Shown: in pieces, positions 1-8,621 of the stretch
Numbering within the stretch: the stretch's first letter is position 1
Layout of the letters: each line of letters starts with the position of its first letter
NCBI RefSeq assembly: GCF_900465345.1
Contig: NZ_UEGO01000033.1
Span: 62,001 to 126,000 of the forward strand
DNA from: Asaia bogorensis
GTDB lineage: Bacteria > Pseudomonadota > Alphaproteobacteria > Acetobacterales > Acetobacteraceae
Direction of reading: 5' to 3'
Length of the DNA: 64,000 nucleotides
The notes under the pieces: model-generated
What the model was told of the DNA's origin: nothing
Databases searched by the model: none
What the model saw: only the letters and a program-made list of their open reading frames with translations
Made by a program: the position numbers and the translations under genes

Positions 1-1351
1 CTGTCGCGAAGGTCGAGTGCTCCTCATGCGTTGCATAGGAATACCAGTAACCGCCAGACAGCGTGTTGTGCCCGGAGGTCCAGTCCAGAGACGTATTGAT
101 GGCACCGACTTTCTGGTTCCACGGATCGACCGCAACCGTCGTGATCTTGCCGTTGGTAACGTAAGGCTGGTTCAGATTGCCATAGACCTGCGTCCCGAAA
201 GTACCACCGGATGCCGGAATATTCTCACCACCCACAGCGGGGCCGAACTGATGAACATAATAAGGCGTGACACTCAGCTTGAGCCCGCGTGCCAGCGTGA
301 AATGCATAGGCACCACGACATCCTGCGAGTTCAGATTGCTCAACTGAAGCTTGTAGTAGCTGGCATCCCCTGGCGTGTAGTGATCACTGTAGGTCAGCCC
401 CTCGCCCCATTGCTTCCACTGGGCCGCCGTTGGCGACCGAAAAGGCGTCTGCTCCTGTTTGTTGAAGCCGAAAATGGCGCTGATCGAGTTGCCATCACCC
501 CATTCCTTCACGAATTTCGCATCGACATGGTAGCGCTTCAGCCCGCCGGGACCACGCCAGTTAGTGTTCGATTGGTGCGAAAACGATACGAAACCACGAA
601 TGCCCGTCTGCCCGATATCACCCGTATCCAGACGGAGGAATTCCTTGTTGGCGCTCTTGTTGCCCCCCATCAGATTGATGAAGCCACCATATTTGTGCGA
701 CGGGTTGAGCGCTGTTGCCGAGATCTGCCCACCAACCGCGTTGAATGTCGGCGCATTGAGATCGGGCGAGCCTTGTGAGACCGTCACAGAACCCAGATTT
801 TCCGTATCGACAAGCATCGCCGTGTAAGGCTCGTAATTGATCGGATCAGCCAGCGGTGCGCCTTCAAACAGATAACCGATCTGGCTCTGGTTCATGCCAC
901 GCATGGTGATATTGTCACCTGCCGTCGCAAGCGGGCTTTGATTGGCATAGACCACGCCCGGGAGATTGGCGATCATCGACGAGATATTGCCCGTGGGCGC
1001 CTGCTTGGCGATAAAATCGCGCGTCACCCCGCTCTGTGAGCGCGGCGCAGTCTGCTTTGGCATCAACCCGCCGCCCGGGGTGGTATTAGTCGTCCCATCT
1101 GCATGACGGCTGGATGATCTGACCGAGATTTCCTCTGCCTGCGGGTTGGGCCCCAGGACTGAACCCTCTGTCGCGCTTCCTGCGCGGCGATGCGAGATAC
1201 CGGATTTCTGGTCAGACATCTTCGCCTGGGAATTTTCAGCCTGCCCGCCTTCTCCGGGCTTCGCCGCCGCCTGGGCAAGAGCAGCACCGGCGGCACAGTT
1301 CATTGCGATAGCGGAACAGAAAACAAGGAGATCACGTCTCATATGGCGCAT
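1..1351 (-). CDS. TonB-dependent outer-membrane receptor (N-terminal part, cut by window edge)
   Basis: The reverse strand is open from an ATG at 1351 to the window edge, giving about 450 residues. The start follows GGGAG at a good distance. A signal peptide is visible (MRHMRRDLLVFCSAIAMNCA, ending near ALAQA). It is followed by a low-complexity linker and a plug domain with typical phrases (NLPGVVYANQSP, GDNITMRGMNQSQIGYLFEG, VSQGSPDLNAPTFNAVGGQI), then aromatic, alternating beta-barrel strands. Such receptors import bulky ligands across the outer membrane using TonB energy. It is divergent from nagB and lies beside a secreted hexosaminidase, so a chitooligosaccharide or GlcNAc ligand is a reasonable inference. 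A siderophore or other sugar ligand cannot be excluded because the C-terminal barrel is missing. Confidence 0.9.
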   Translation of the reverse strand, partial: MRHMRRDLLVFCSAIAMNCAAGAALAQAAAKPGEGGQAENSQAKMSDQKSGISHRRAGSATEGSVLGPNPQAEEISVRSSSRHADGTTNTTPGGGLMPKQTAPRSQSGVTRDFIAKQAPTGNISSMIANLPGVVYANQSPLATAGDNITMRGMNQSQIGYLFEGAPLADPINYEPYTAMLVDTENLGSVTVSQGSPDLNAPTFNAVGGQISATALNPSHKYGGFINLMGGNKSANKEFLRLDTGDIGQTGIRGFVSFSHQSNTNWRGPGGLKRYHVDAKFVKEWGDGNSISAIFGFNKQEQTPFRSPTAAQWKQWGEGLTYSDHYTPGDASYYKLQLSNLNSQDVVVPMHFTLARGLKLSVTPYYVHQFGPAVGGENIPASGGTFGTQVYGNLNQPYVTNGKITTVAVDPWNQKVGAINTSLDWTSGHNTLSGGYWYSYATHEEHSTFAT

Positions 1352-1677
1352 GGTCCACTCCCGTTTGCGTGGAGGATTCAGAATATACTGGCCACGATGG
1401 AAAGAAATCGTTGTTATCTTTCCGTATCGTTCCACCTTGAACCGAAACGTTAGACGGCAGAATTTTGAGCCGCAATAGTTTATTCTGAAAACTAAGTGAT
1501 TATTGAAATTTATCAGAAAATAACCCTGTTTTTTCCGTTGATCGTCACATCTGGGTGTCTTGAATGCGAATTCTGCTTAATTTATGTCGATAAACAAAGG
1601 GGGAGGTTTTACTAGGGAGGGAATCGGTATCTCCTCTTACCCGCCCACAGCCTCACAAAACAGGATCATGACCGTCC
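1352..1677. promoter_or_regulatory. Divergent promoter region between the TonB receptor and nagB
   Basis: This is 326 bases with no gene. The middle (about 1475-1610) is clearly AT-rich, as expected for promoters serving both flanking genes. A short inverted repeat, GGAAAGA (1399-1405) and TCTTTCC (1417-1423), lies in the leader of the receptor gene. It can be extended by CGAT/ATCG with a two-base bulge. I could not match any stretch to a known operator. Confidence 0.45.
1399..1423. repeat. Small inverted repeat in the receptor leader
   Basis: GGAAAGA at 1399-1405 pairs perfectly with TCTTTCC at 1417-1423 across an 11-base loop, and outer CGAT/ATCG arms extend the pairing with a bulge. It could be an operator or an mRNA hairpin about 50 bases upstream of the receptor start. 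No family match is claimed. Confidence 0.35.
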
Positions 1678-2445
1678 ATGCGCCTTATCATTATGCCTGA
1701 ATCCAGCTCCGCCATGCGACTCGCCGCTGCCGAAATCGCTTCTGTGATGACCTCCTGCGCGTCACCTGTGCTTGGCCTGGCGACCGGGCGGACCATGGAG
1801 GGCGTCTACGGAGACCTTGTCAGGCTGCATCAGAAGCAGGGACTCGATTTTTCTCAGACTACCACCTTCAATCTTGATGAATATGTAGGGCTCCCTGCCG
1901 ATGACCGTAGGTCATATCATTATTACATGAATGATCTGCTCTTCCGGCACGTCAATATTTCCCCTGAAAACGTCCACCTTCCTGATGGCATGGCCACCGA
2001 TCTGAGCCAGGAATGTGCTGCCTACGAACAGGCAATTCACCAGGCAGGCGGCATTGACCTGCAATTGCTCGGTATTGGCGATACAGGACATATTGGTTTC
2101 AACGAGCCTCCCTCTCCTTTCGATACGCGCACACGCTGCGTGACGCTCAATGAGCGCACACGGCAACAGAATGCCGCCATGTTTGGCGGTGATCCGCACA
2201 AAGTGCCTAGTCAGGCCCTGACGATGGGCGTTGGCACCATACTCGAGTCAAAGCAGCTTCTTCTCCTCGCACTCGGCAGGGCAAAGGCTGATATCGTGGC
2301 ACGTGCCATCGAGGGTGATGTCACGCCTCAGGTGAGCGCTTCGGCCATTCGTCTGCATGGGCGCTGCACGGTTATCCTGGACGAGGCCAGCGCGTCAGCC
2401 CTGACGGAACAGACGCGGCGCATGGCGGATTTCCAGACACGCTAG
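1678..2445 (+). CDS. nagB: Glucosamine-6-phosphate deaminase
   Basis: 255 residues. The enzyme converts glucosamine-6-phosphate to fructose-6-phosphate and ammonia, the last step of GlcNAc catabolism. Family landmarks are LGLATGRTMEGVYGDL, FNLDEYVGLP (catalytic Asp), LGIGDTGHIGFNEPPSP (catalytic His and Glu) and VGVGTILESKQLLLLALG-type phosphate-site residues. Length equals the short NagB class without the C-terminal allosteric tail of the E. coli enzyme. The residue two before the catalytic His is Thr where E. coli has the ring-opening Asp141; Thr or Asn occurs here in some other NagB proteins as far as I recall. The gene stands alone on the plus strand, divergent from the TonB receptor and convergent with the hexosaminidase gene, with a strong terminator between them. 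Confidence 0.95.
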   Translation: MRLIIMPESSSAMRLAAAEIASVMTSCASPVLGLATGRTMEGVYGDLVRLHQKQGLDFSQTTTFNLDEYVGLPADDRRSYHYYMNDLLFRHVNISPENVHLPDGMATDLSQECAAYEQAIHQAGGIDLQLLGIGDTGHIGFNEPPSPFDTRTRCVTLNERTRQQNAAMFGGDPHKVPSQALTMGVGTILESKQLLLLALGRAKADIVARAIEGDVTPQVSASAIRLHGRCTVILDEASASALTEQTRRMADFQTR

Positions 2446-2537
2446 ATCTTCCGATTTCTGGGAGGGGGTTTTCCAGACCGGATCGAGGGTGCAATACGCC
2501 TCGCGATGCCCTCTTTTCCGCGCTGCTCTGAAAGACG

Positions 2538-2570
2538 AAAGGGCTTCGGGATCATCACCCGAAGCCCTTT
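2538..2570. terminator. Bidirectional intrinsic terminator between nagB and the hexosaminidase gene
   Basis: A perfect 13-bp stem, AAAGGGCTTCGGG (2538-2550) with CCCGAAGCCCTTT (2558-2570), has a 7-base loop. On the plus strand it runs into TTCTTATT; on the minus strand it runs into TTTCGTCTTTC. It sits exactly between two convergent stop codons, so it can end both transcripts. Confidence 0.9.
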
Positions 2571-2573
2571 TTC

Positions 2574-4766
2574 TTATTCTGCGCTGTCAACCAGTGCCTT
2601 TATGCCTGGTACGATCGCAATCAATAATCCGCCAGGAGGCTGCTCCACATGATTGGATGCCTCATGATCAGCACTGGCGGCATAGGCCGCATCCTGAGCG
2701 GCTAGGAGCGTCCTCGCGCGCTCGTGCCATGCCTTGTTCTTCCTGCCAGGTTGCATGGCCTCAAGACCCAGCTGTGACAATGCGGCAATCTGCGCAGAAA
2801 CCGGCTTGACCTCGTCGATAGCGGACTGTCCCGACAGAGCCTGGAACGCACTGTCATTGCCGATATAGCGCGCGAGACAGCTCTGTAGCGAAGCGCCAAG
2901 GCTGTGATCGCCTGCCTTGTACCGCACCGCCAGGATATTGAATTTGTTCCCCTCGAAACTGTCTGGCCCCGCAATTGCCGCTGGAGAATTCAGAATTTCA
3001 TCACCCTTGTGGCTCGCAAGCCGGTTGATCGCATAATTGCGCACCGGCACGGTAATCGCGACCAGCTGCGTCAATGGCGTAATGTTCTGTGGGGTCAGAC
3101 GGGCAATCATCCGGGCCTGATGATTACTCGCCTGCAAGCCGAATGTCTCAAGCATATTCATGACCAGCGGGAGACGATCTGTGAGGGCCTGCGGGTCTCT
3201 TACCGACTGATCGGACCAATAGCGCTCGGCAAGGGCCGCGGAGCGCGGCCAAAGACGCGCATCGACCATTTCATCAGACACGACTTCCGTCCAGAGCGGT
3301 GCCTCACCACCCAGCACCAGCTTCTTCTGAGCCTCGTCCAGCGGTGGCGCATTGGGGTCGAGCGTAAAGGCATCCTCAAGCGGCCGAGGTTTCTGCCCGG
3401 GCGGATTGGGTGCCAGACCATCGGCACGCGTATCAAACGGGTCAACGGCGTAATGTGTGGTCGAGGGATTGAGCAGATCGAGATAATACCCCGATGACAC
3501 GACCACCGGATGACCGACACGCGTGGCGGACCCAATCCATTTGGAGCCGCGCCAGGCTTCGACAACGACGTTTTTGGGTATGGGGGCCTCGCTCACCTCA
3601 TCCCAGCCCATCATGATCTTGCCATCCGCAGCGAGGAGCTTCTCGATCTCTGCAGTAAAGGCCGCCTGCATGGCAGGCGCATCCTTGTAGCCGTGCGCCT
3701 GCATATAGGCCGTGATCTGCGGGTTGGTGGTCCACTGGCTGGATACGACCTCATCACCCCCGGTATGAAAATAGCGGTCCGGGAAAAGCCGTGCCATTTC
3801 GGCAAACAGGATACGGGCGAATTCGAGCACTTTGGGGCTCGTCGGGTCCATTGCCGGCGTGTTGAGGTTGGGGTGCTTCGCGCAATGAGTTGTTGTTTCG
3901 CCATTACCCGAAGCGACGTCGCAATCCTTCACCCAGTCCTTCATCGTCACGACGGGCTGCTGCGCGGCAAGCTCAGGATAGGCCGCCAGAATGGAAAGCG
4001 TGTGCCCCGGCACGTCGAATTCCGGCACGATCCGTATGCCCCGGTCGGCAGCATAGGCGATGATCTCGCGTATCTGATCCTGCGTGTAGTAACGGCTATG
4101 GCCGCCAAGTTCCTGAAGGCGTGGCAGGCGCTTGCTCTCAACGCGGAAGCCTGTTCCGTCGCTCAGATGCCAGTGCATGACATTGAGTTTGGTCAGTTCC
4201 ATCGCATCCAGCTGTCGCTTGATGGTGTCGGTGGACTGGAAATGACGCGAAACGTCGAACATGAGACCGCGCCATTTGAAGCGTGGTGCATCGACAATAC
4301 GCCCCTGTGCAATCACTGGTGCAGCGCCTCTCGTGTCCAGCATCTGCAGCAGCGTGGCAAAACCATGGATTACACCGGCAGGGCCATCGGCAGTCAGCCT
4401 GATACCCGTGGCAGAGATATCCAGCTTGTAGGCCTCATGCGCGTCGAGCGTCAGGTAGGAAGGGTCTCGCCCTACGTCGATCGTGAGCGTGGGTCCATGA
4501 CCCGTCGCAGGGCGAACGCCAGCCGCTGCAAGACGTGCGCTGAAGCGCGCAGCAGCCCGTTTCAGCAACGGGGTGGGCGCGTGTGACCAGTGAATATCCG
4601 GCAGCGCCGTGAGCGCAAGGCTCTGTGCATCCAGTGCAACCCTGGCAGGCTGGGGCATGAAGACCGGGGTCAGCGGCGCTGCCAAGGCAGGACGGATCGC
4701 GGCATATCCAGCCAGCAATACGCCAAGCGCAACCCCGGAGTGGATTACCCTTTTCGGGAGAAACAT
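2574..4766 (-). CDS. Secreted GH20 beta-N-acetylhexosaminidase
   Basis: 730 residues. It removes terminal GlcNAc/GalNAc from chitooligosaccharides by substrate-assisted catalysis. An N-terminal signal peptide (hydrophobic VALGVLLAGYAAIRPALAA) is followed by a GH20b-type domain (about 40-160) and the catalytic TIM barrel (about 165-540). The barrel carries FKWRGLMFDVSRHF, MHWHLSDGTGFRVE, VPEFDVPGH and the catalytic Asp-Glu pair in FHTGGDEV near residues 338-339. The ATG at 4766 was chosen because AAGGA lies nine bases upstream; a TTG nine bases earlier would overlap that ribosome site. It follows cutC with a 27-base gap, so cutC and this gene are probably co-transcribed. The predicted periplasmic product would feed the sugar permease and nagA/nagB. 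Confidence 0.95.
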   Translation of the reverse strand: MFLPKRVIHSGVALGVLLAGYAAIRPALAAPLTPVFMPQPARVALDAQSLALTALPDIHWSHAPTPLLKRAAARFSARLAAAGVRPATGHGPTLTIDVGRDPSYLTLDAHEAYKLDISATGIRLTADGPAGVIHGFATLLQMLDTRGAAPVIAQGRIVDAPRFKWRGLMFDVSRHFQSTDTIKRQLDAMELTKLNVMHWHLSDGTGFRVESKRLPRLQELGGHSRYYTQDQIREIIAYAADRGIRIVPEFDVPGHTLSILAAYPELAAQQPVVTMKDWVKDCDVASGNGETTTHCAKHPNLNTPAMDPTSPKVLEFARILFAEMARLFPDRYFHTGGDEVVSSQWTTNPQITAYMQAHGYKDAPAMQAAFTAEIEKLLAADGKIMMGWDEVSEAPIPKNVVVEAWRGSKWIGSATRVGHPVVVSSGYYLDLLNPSTTHYAVDPFDTRADGLAPNPPGQKPRPLEDAFTLDPNAPPLDEAQKKLVLGGEAPLWTEVVSDEMVDARLWPRSAALAERYWSDQSVRDPQALTDRLPLVMNMLETFGLQASNHQARMIARLTPQNITPLTQLVAITVPVRNYAINRLASHKGDEILNSPAAIAGPDSFEGNKFNILAVRYKAGDHSLGASLQSCLARYIGNDSAFQALSGQSAIDEVKPVSAQIAALSQLGLEAMQPGRKNKAWHERARTLLAAQDAAYAASADHEASNHVEQPPGGLLIAIVPGIKALVDSAE

Positions 4767-4793
4767 CAGGCCCAATCCTTTTTCAGAAGCAGG

Positions 4794-5558
4794 TCACTCC
4801 GGGCATGCAGTGCGTATCGCCTCGTGCAGCCGAAGGATCTCCGCAGAAGATGTCACAGCGTGAGACGCTGCGAATCCGAAATGATCCAGTCGCCCATCCT
4901 GCACTGCTGATTTTATCCGGCAAGAGGCATGGAACGATTTCACGCCGCTCACCTCAATCAGCCTGCCTACATTTTCAGGGCGCACATGTCCGCCAGCCAT
5001 AATATCAATACGGCCACGCGCATGATCATGCAGCCTGCGCAGGCATTCTGCACCCTCTGGTGCGCGTATGGCCTGCCCTGAGGTCAGCACGCGCTCAAAA
5101 CCCAGATCCATCGCCATATCGAGCGCCGCCACAGGATCCGGCGTAAGGTCGAACACACGATGCAATTGCCGGTGCATGGTACCGCAGGCAAGGGATAGCC
5201 GTTCAAGCAGAACGCAATCGAGCGTCCCATCCGTGAGAGAGGCTCCCAGCACAACTCCATCCATACCGGCCTCTCGCGCCAGCGTGATATCGTCTTCCAT
5301 CTGAGCGACTTCTGCCGAAGAAAATACGAAATTCCCCGCACGCGGGCGGATCATCACGAATACCGGCACGCAGGACCTGCGCGCCTGCGCAACGAACCCG
5401 GCAGAAGGCGAAATTCCACCGAGATCAAGCGCCGCGCAGAGTTCGATACGCGACACCTCATCTTGCTGGGCCGCAGCAAGCCCCGCCATATCGTCAACAC
5501 AGATTTCGAGACTCGTCTGCCTTACCCGCCCCTTCGGTCTAACAGCGTCAGAAGCCAT
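4794..5558 (-). CDS. cutC: CutC-family TIM-barrel protein
   Basis: 254 residues from the chosen ATG. CutC signatures are present: LEICVDDMAGLAAAQ, RIELCAALDLGGISPS, VFVMIRPRAGNFVFSS, GMDGVVLGASLTDGTLD, LHRVFDLTPDP, FERVLTSGQA and IMAGGHVRPENV. CutC was named for copper tolerance in E. coli, but that role is disputed and the true activity is unknown. Here it is sandwiched between a ROK repressor and a GH20 hexosaminidase on one strand, which argues for a sugar-related job (inference). AGGA lies four bases before the ATG at 5558; a GTG at 5597 with GGGGAG upstream is a competing start adding 13 residues. Confidence 0.85.
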   Translation of the reverse strand: MASDAVRPKGRVRQTSLEICVDDMAGLAAAQQDEVSRIELCAALDLGGISPSAGFVAQARRSCVPVFVMIRPRAGNFVFSSAEVAQMEDDITLAREAGMDGVVLGASLTDGTLDCVLLERLSLACGTMHRQLHRVFDLTPDPVAALDMAMDLGFERVLTSGQAIRAPEGAECLRRLHDHARGRIDIMAGGHVRPENVGRLIEVSGVKSFHASCRIKSAVQDGRLDHFGFAASHAVTSSAEILRLHEAIRTACPE

Positions 5559-5659
5559 ATCGTCCTGCCTTGATGAGGCTTCCTCTTTCTGGTGCACTGC
5601 CCGTTGCTCCCCACTTGGCTCAGCACGCGGTGCTTACCTCAGCCTGACAGGCGGAACGA

Positions 5660-6796
5660 TTAGAGACTGGCATTGCCAAACAAGAAATGCTGCGCCGCCA
5701 GACTAGCTGCGCCAGTAGCAAAATCCAGCGGATGAAGCGGCGATAGTAATAATTCCGTATGATAACTGTCACGCCGCAAAACATGTGCCTCGACTGCCTG
5801 ACGTAGAGCGCGGGCAAACACACTATCTACAAGATTTGGTTCAAGGCGAACCACGATACGGGCAGGATCCACAAATTGGATGACCTGGGAAAGTGCCACA
5901 CCCAAAGCCGTGCCTGCCCTGTGCAATATGGTCAGAGCTTCCGGATGGCCATCCGTGGCCAACTGGACAATACCGGCTATGTCATCGGGCAGCCCGGCAC
6001 GACGCGCGGCTCCCAGAATGGCGGGGAGAGCAGCGAGGGTTTCGAGACACCCCGTATTGCCGCAACGGCATGGCAGGGCCACGCCATCAATCGCAATGGG
6101 CGAATGAGACATCTCGCCAGCCCCGCCATGTCTCCCACGATGAAGCCGACCGTTGACGATATGAGCACCCCCAATTCCCTCGCTGACGAACACCAGGCTG
6201 AAATCGGGGAGTTCGCCGGAGTTACCGAAGAGTTGCTCCGCCACGATCAGCGCGTTGGCGTCATTCTCCACGAATACCGGTAAACCGGTCATGGCCGAAA
6301 GGCGGGAACCGATTTCGACACCCTGCCAGCCCAGCGTTGCGGAAGCGAGGCATGTCTGACTGTCGGAAGAAACAATACCAGCTATGACGATGCCAATACC
6401 TGCGATCATGCCGATATCAGGCAGCGACATGTCTCCGATTCGGCGCACAACATCTGACATGGCGTTCAGACTTGCCTCGACATCGCTCACGAGGGGGAAA
6501 GCCAGCTGCGCATGGATACGACCATGAGGATCCGTTAGGACAGCGCACGCAGGATCTCCCTGCAAGGAGATTCCGATAAAACTGGCTGCATCTTGCCGAA
6601 GACCAAGCATGACCGAGGGTCGGCCAGATCCGTAAACACGCTCCCTTTCATCAAGTATCCGGCGCTCTATCAGCTCACGCACAAGGGCGGTTACACTCGC
6701 CTTGCTGAGACCGAGTATACGCGCAAGATCCGTGCGACTTTGTGGCCCGGAACGACTGAGCACGCTCAGGATCCGGTGGTGGCCTATCGAGAACAT
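5660..6796 (-). CDS. ROK-family transcriptional repressor (NagC/XylR-like)
   Basis: 378 residues. An N-terminal winged helix-turn-helix (about 5-50; SRTDLARILGLSKASVTALV) precedes a ROK sugar-sensing domain with VENDANALIVAEQLFG (about 177-191), the GAGEMSH loop and the zinc motif CRCGNTGCLE (Cys243, 245, 250). ROK repressors of this layout bind sugar or sugar phosphates and release DNA. With the HTH present it is a regulator rather than the missing GlcNAc kinase. An in-frame TAG lies six bases upstream of the ATG, so the start cannot move upstream; AGGAG directly abuts the ATG, which is unusually close. It is divergent from the permease/nagA genes and most likely controls this locus. Confidence 0.9.
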   Translation of the reverse strand: MFSIGHHRILSVLSRSGPQSRTDLARILGLSKASVTALVRELIERRILDERERVYGSGRPSVMLGLRQDAASFIGISLQGDPACAVLTDPHGRIHAQLAFPLVSDVEASLNAMSDVVRRIGDMSLPDIGMIAGIGIVIAGIVSSDSQTCLASATLGWQGVEIGSRLSAMTGLPVFVENDANALIVAEQLFGNSGELPDFSLVFVSEGIGGAHIVNGRLHRGRHGGAGEMSHSPIAIDGVALPCRCGNTGCLETLAALPAILGAARRAGLPDDIAGIVQLATDGHPEALTILHRAGTALGVALSQVIQFVDPARIVVRLEPNLVDSVFARALRQAVEAHVLRRDSYHTELLLSPLHPLDFATGAASLAAQHFLFGNASL

Positions 6797-6863
6797 CTCC
6801 TATTTCTTTAACAGAATCAGGCGGCGATCGTCTATCGTCCAGTTTGTGGGCCGTCGTAATGTT

Positions 6864-6879
6864 GGCCTGACATCAGGCC
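6864..6879. promoter_or_regulatory. Candidate operator palindrome
   Basis: GGCCTGA-CA-TCAGGCC is a perfect 7-bp inverted repeat with a two-base centre. It lies about 70 bases upstream of the ROK start codon, a fitting place for an autoregulatory operator. Assignment to the ROK protein is inference from position only. Confidence 0.3.
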
Positions 6880-7053
6880 TTGTCCAATGAAGCACGGAAG
6901 TCAATTCGTCGCCTGGCAACACTGTCTCCCGACTACCTGAGTGATAACGATGACTGCTGATGTTACTCCATCCGGAATAATCAGGATAATGTCTGACTAT
7001 CTCCGCTTCAACATGTGGCACTACCCGCCGCAATCAGGAGTAAATCGTTTAGA

Positions 7054-7072
7054 GCAGGCATAGCTAGCCTGC
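7054..7072. promoter_or_regulatory. Candidate operator or hairpin in the ROK-permease intergenic region
   Basis: GCAGGC-A-TAGCTA-GCCTGC forms a 19-base near-palindrome: six-base outer arms and a self-complementary TAGCTA core, with one unpaired A. It is placed about 265 bases before the permease start. It may be a regulator site or a small hairpin; no T-run follows. Confidence 0.3.
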
Positions 7073-7336
7073 GTCCTTGGCTTTCCTGACTTCTGACAGC
7101 CCCCTCCGTAATCATGCCATTCATCTGGATTTTGACTGGATCGTCACTTCATGCCCGCTCGGCAAGGCAACGGAGAGCGCCTGACGCGATGGGGGCGGTA
7201 CCTGACGTCATTTCCGATTATTGTGAAAACAAAACGTCGAAATGGTGCTGGCCTGGAGGCTGCATCTTACCTATAATCCGCATAGTTCAATTTTTAAAAT
7301 AAATATCCCGCTTTCAAGTGAGGAATTTCAGACAAG

Positions 7337-8617
7337 ATGTCCAACCTCTCTCCACATGATAACAGGCTGGTCGGTCCCTACGGCTATAGTGCCCTGGCCA
7401 TTGCAGCACTTATCTTCTTTGCGATGGGATTTGTGACCTGGTTGAATGGCCCGCTCATATCCTTCGTGCGCGTTGCCTTCTCGCTCAGCGAATTCTCCAG
7501 CTTTTTCATTCCGCTTGCGTTTTATTTCTCTTTTTTCCTGTTTTCCATCCCAACATCGCTGATCGCACAGCGATTGGGTCTCAAGACAGGGCTCACCCTT
7601 TCGGTGCTTGTCTCAGCTCTTGGCGTCGCCGTTTTCGGACAGTTTGTCGCGTGGCGAATCTATCCTGGCGCGCTGACTGGCCTTCTGATCCTTGGAGCTG
7701 GCATTTCTCTCATGCAGGTTGTGATCAATCCGCTGGTCAGCCTGCTTGGGCCAGCCGATCGAGCAGCGCAGCGTATCTCCATAATGGGTATCTGCAACAA
7801 GACCGCCGGTATTCTGGCTCCCATTGTGCTGGGCCTGCTCGTCATGCGCAATATCGGTTCTGTCGCAGAAAAAGCCCAGTCGGCCACTGACCCTGCTATC
7901 CGTGAAGCCCTGCTTAACAATTTCGTGCAGGCGCTTTATCTGCCCTATCTGGGTATGGCCGGCGTGCTGGTTCTGATCGCCGCAATCGTGGCTTTTGCCC
8001 CGCTCCCCAATCTTGAAGCTCCTCCGATCCGGACGGGCGACGGCGCAAGCCCCAGCTTCTTCAAGGCGCATCTGGTATTCGGGTTCATTGCAATGTTCCT
8101 GTATGTCGGCATCGAAGTGATGGCGGGCGATGCAATTGGCACCTATGGGCAGAGCTTCGGCCTGCCTCTGGATGAGACCAAGTTCTTCACGGCCCTGACG
8201 CTGACGGGGATGCTGGTTGGCTATATCATGGGCTTCATCATCGTACCGCGGTTCATACGGCAGGAAGTCTATGTGCAGCTGTCCTGCCTTGTCGGCTGTG
8301 TGCTGACCGTTCTGGCGGTACTGACCCAAGGCTATACCTCCGTTTTCTGCGTCGCACTGCTGGGTGTGACCAATGCCATGATCATGCCTACCCTTTTCCC
8401 GATTGCCATACGCGGCGCCGGTCATCTCACGGCCATGGCCTCGGCCATCATGGTGATGTCGTATAGCGGCGGTGCGGTCGTGCCCCAGTTCTATGTCTGG
8501 CTTAAACCGGTTTTTGGCTTTCAGGGCATGTTCGCCATGATCGTCATTCCGGCCTATCTCATCATTCTAGGATACGCCCGCCGCTATGGCCGCGTCGGGC
8601 TCTCACAGGGAGAATAG
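7337..8617 (+). CDS. Sugar MFS permease, FucP/NagP-like
   Basis: 426 residues with about 12 hydrophobic segments across the whole length. The N-terminal pattern FFAMGFVTWLNGPLISFVR and the segment GAGISLMQVVINPLVSLLGP are typical of the fucose/glucose-galactose/GlcNAc proton symporter group. It probably brings N-acetylglucosamine across the inner membrane. The start ATG follows GAGGAA at about 11 bases. nagA begins four bases after its stop, so the two form an operon, and the divergent ROK gene is the likely regulator. The exact sugar cannot be read from the sequence; GlcNAc is inferred from context. Confidence 0.9.
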   Translation: MSNLSPHDNRLVGPYGYSALAIAALIFFAMGFVTWLNGPLISFVRVAFSLSEFSSFFIPLAFYFSFFLFSIPTSLIAQRLGLKTGLTLSVLVSALGVAVFGQFVAWRIYPGALTGLLILGAGISLMQVVINPLVSLLGPADRAAQRISIMGICNKTAGILAPIVLGLLVMRNIGSVAEKAQSATDPAIREALLNNFVQALYLPYLGMAGVLVLIAAIVAFAPLPNLEAPPIRTGDGASPSFFKAHLVFGFIAMFLYVGIEVMAGDAIGTYGQSFGLPLDETKFFTALTLTGMLVGYIMGFIIVPRFIRQEVYVQLSCLVGCVLTVLAVLTQGYTSVFCVALLGVTNAMIMPTLFPIAIRGAGHLTAMASAIMVMSYSGGAVVPQFYVWLKPVFGFQGMFAMIVIPAYLIILGYARRYGRVGLSQGE

Positions 8618-8621
8618 GATC

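Larger units (their letters stand above)
6797..7336. promoter_or_regulatory. Divergent control region between the ROK gene and the permease gene
   Basis: 540 bases without a convincing gene. It holds two palindromes that could be operators (annotated separately), an 8-base TGACGTCA at about 7204-7211, and an AT-rich stretch at about 7285-7310 close to the permease start. Both promoters must lie here. No ribosome site plus open frame of credible composition is seen. Confidence 0.5.

Noticed and set aside
3510-4586. Plus-strand open frame of about 358 codons
   Set aside because: It lies opposite the GH20 hexosaminidase gene, whose motifs are intact on the minus strand; its residue mix (many His, Arg, Gln) is typical of antisense translation.
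5660-6796. Calling the ROK protein a GlcNAc kinase
   Set aside because: It has an N-terminal winged HTH and the length of ROK repressors rather than the roughly 300 residues of kinases.
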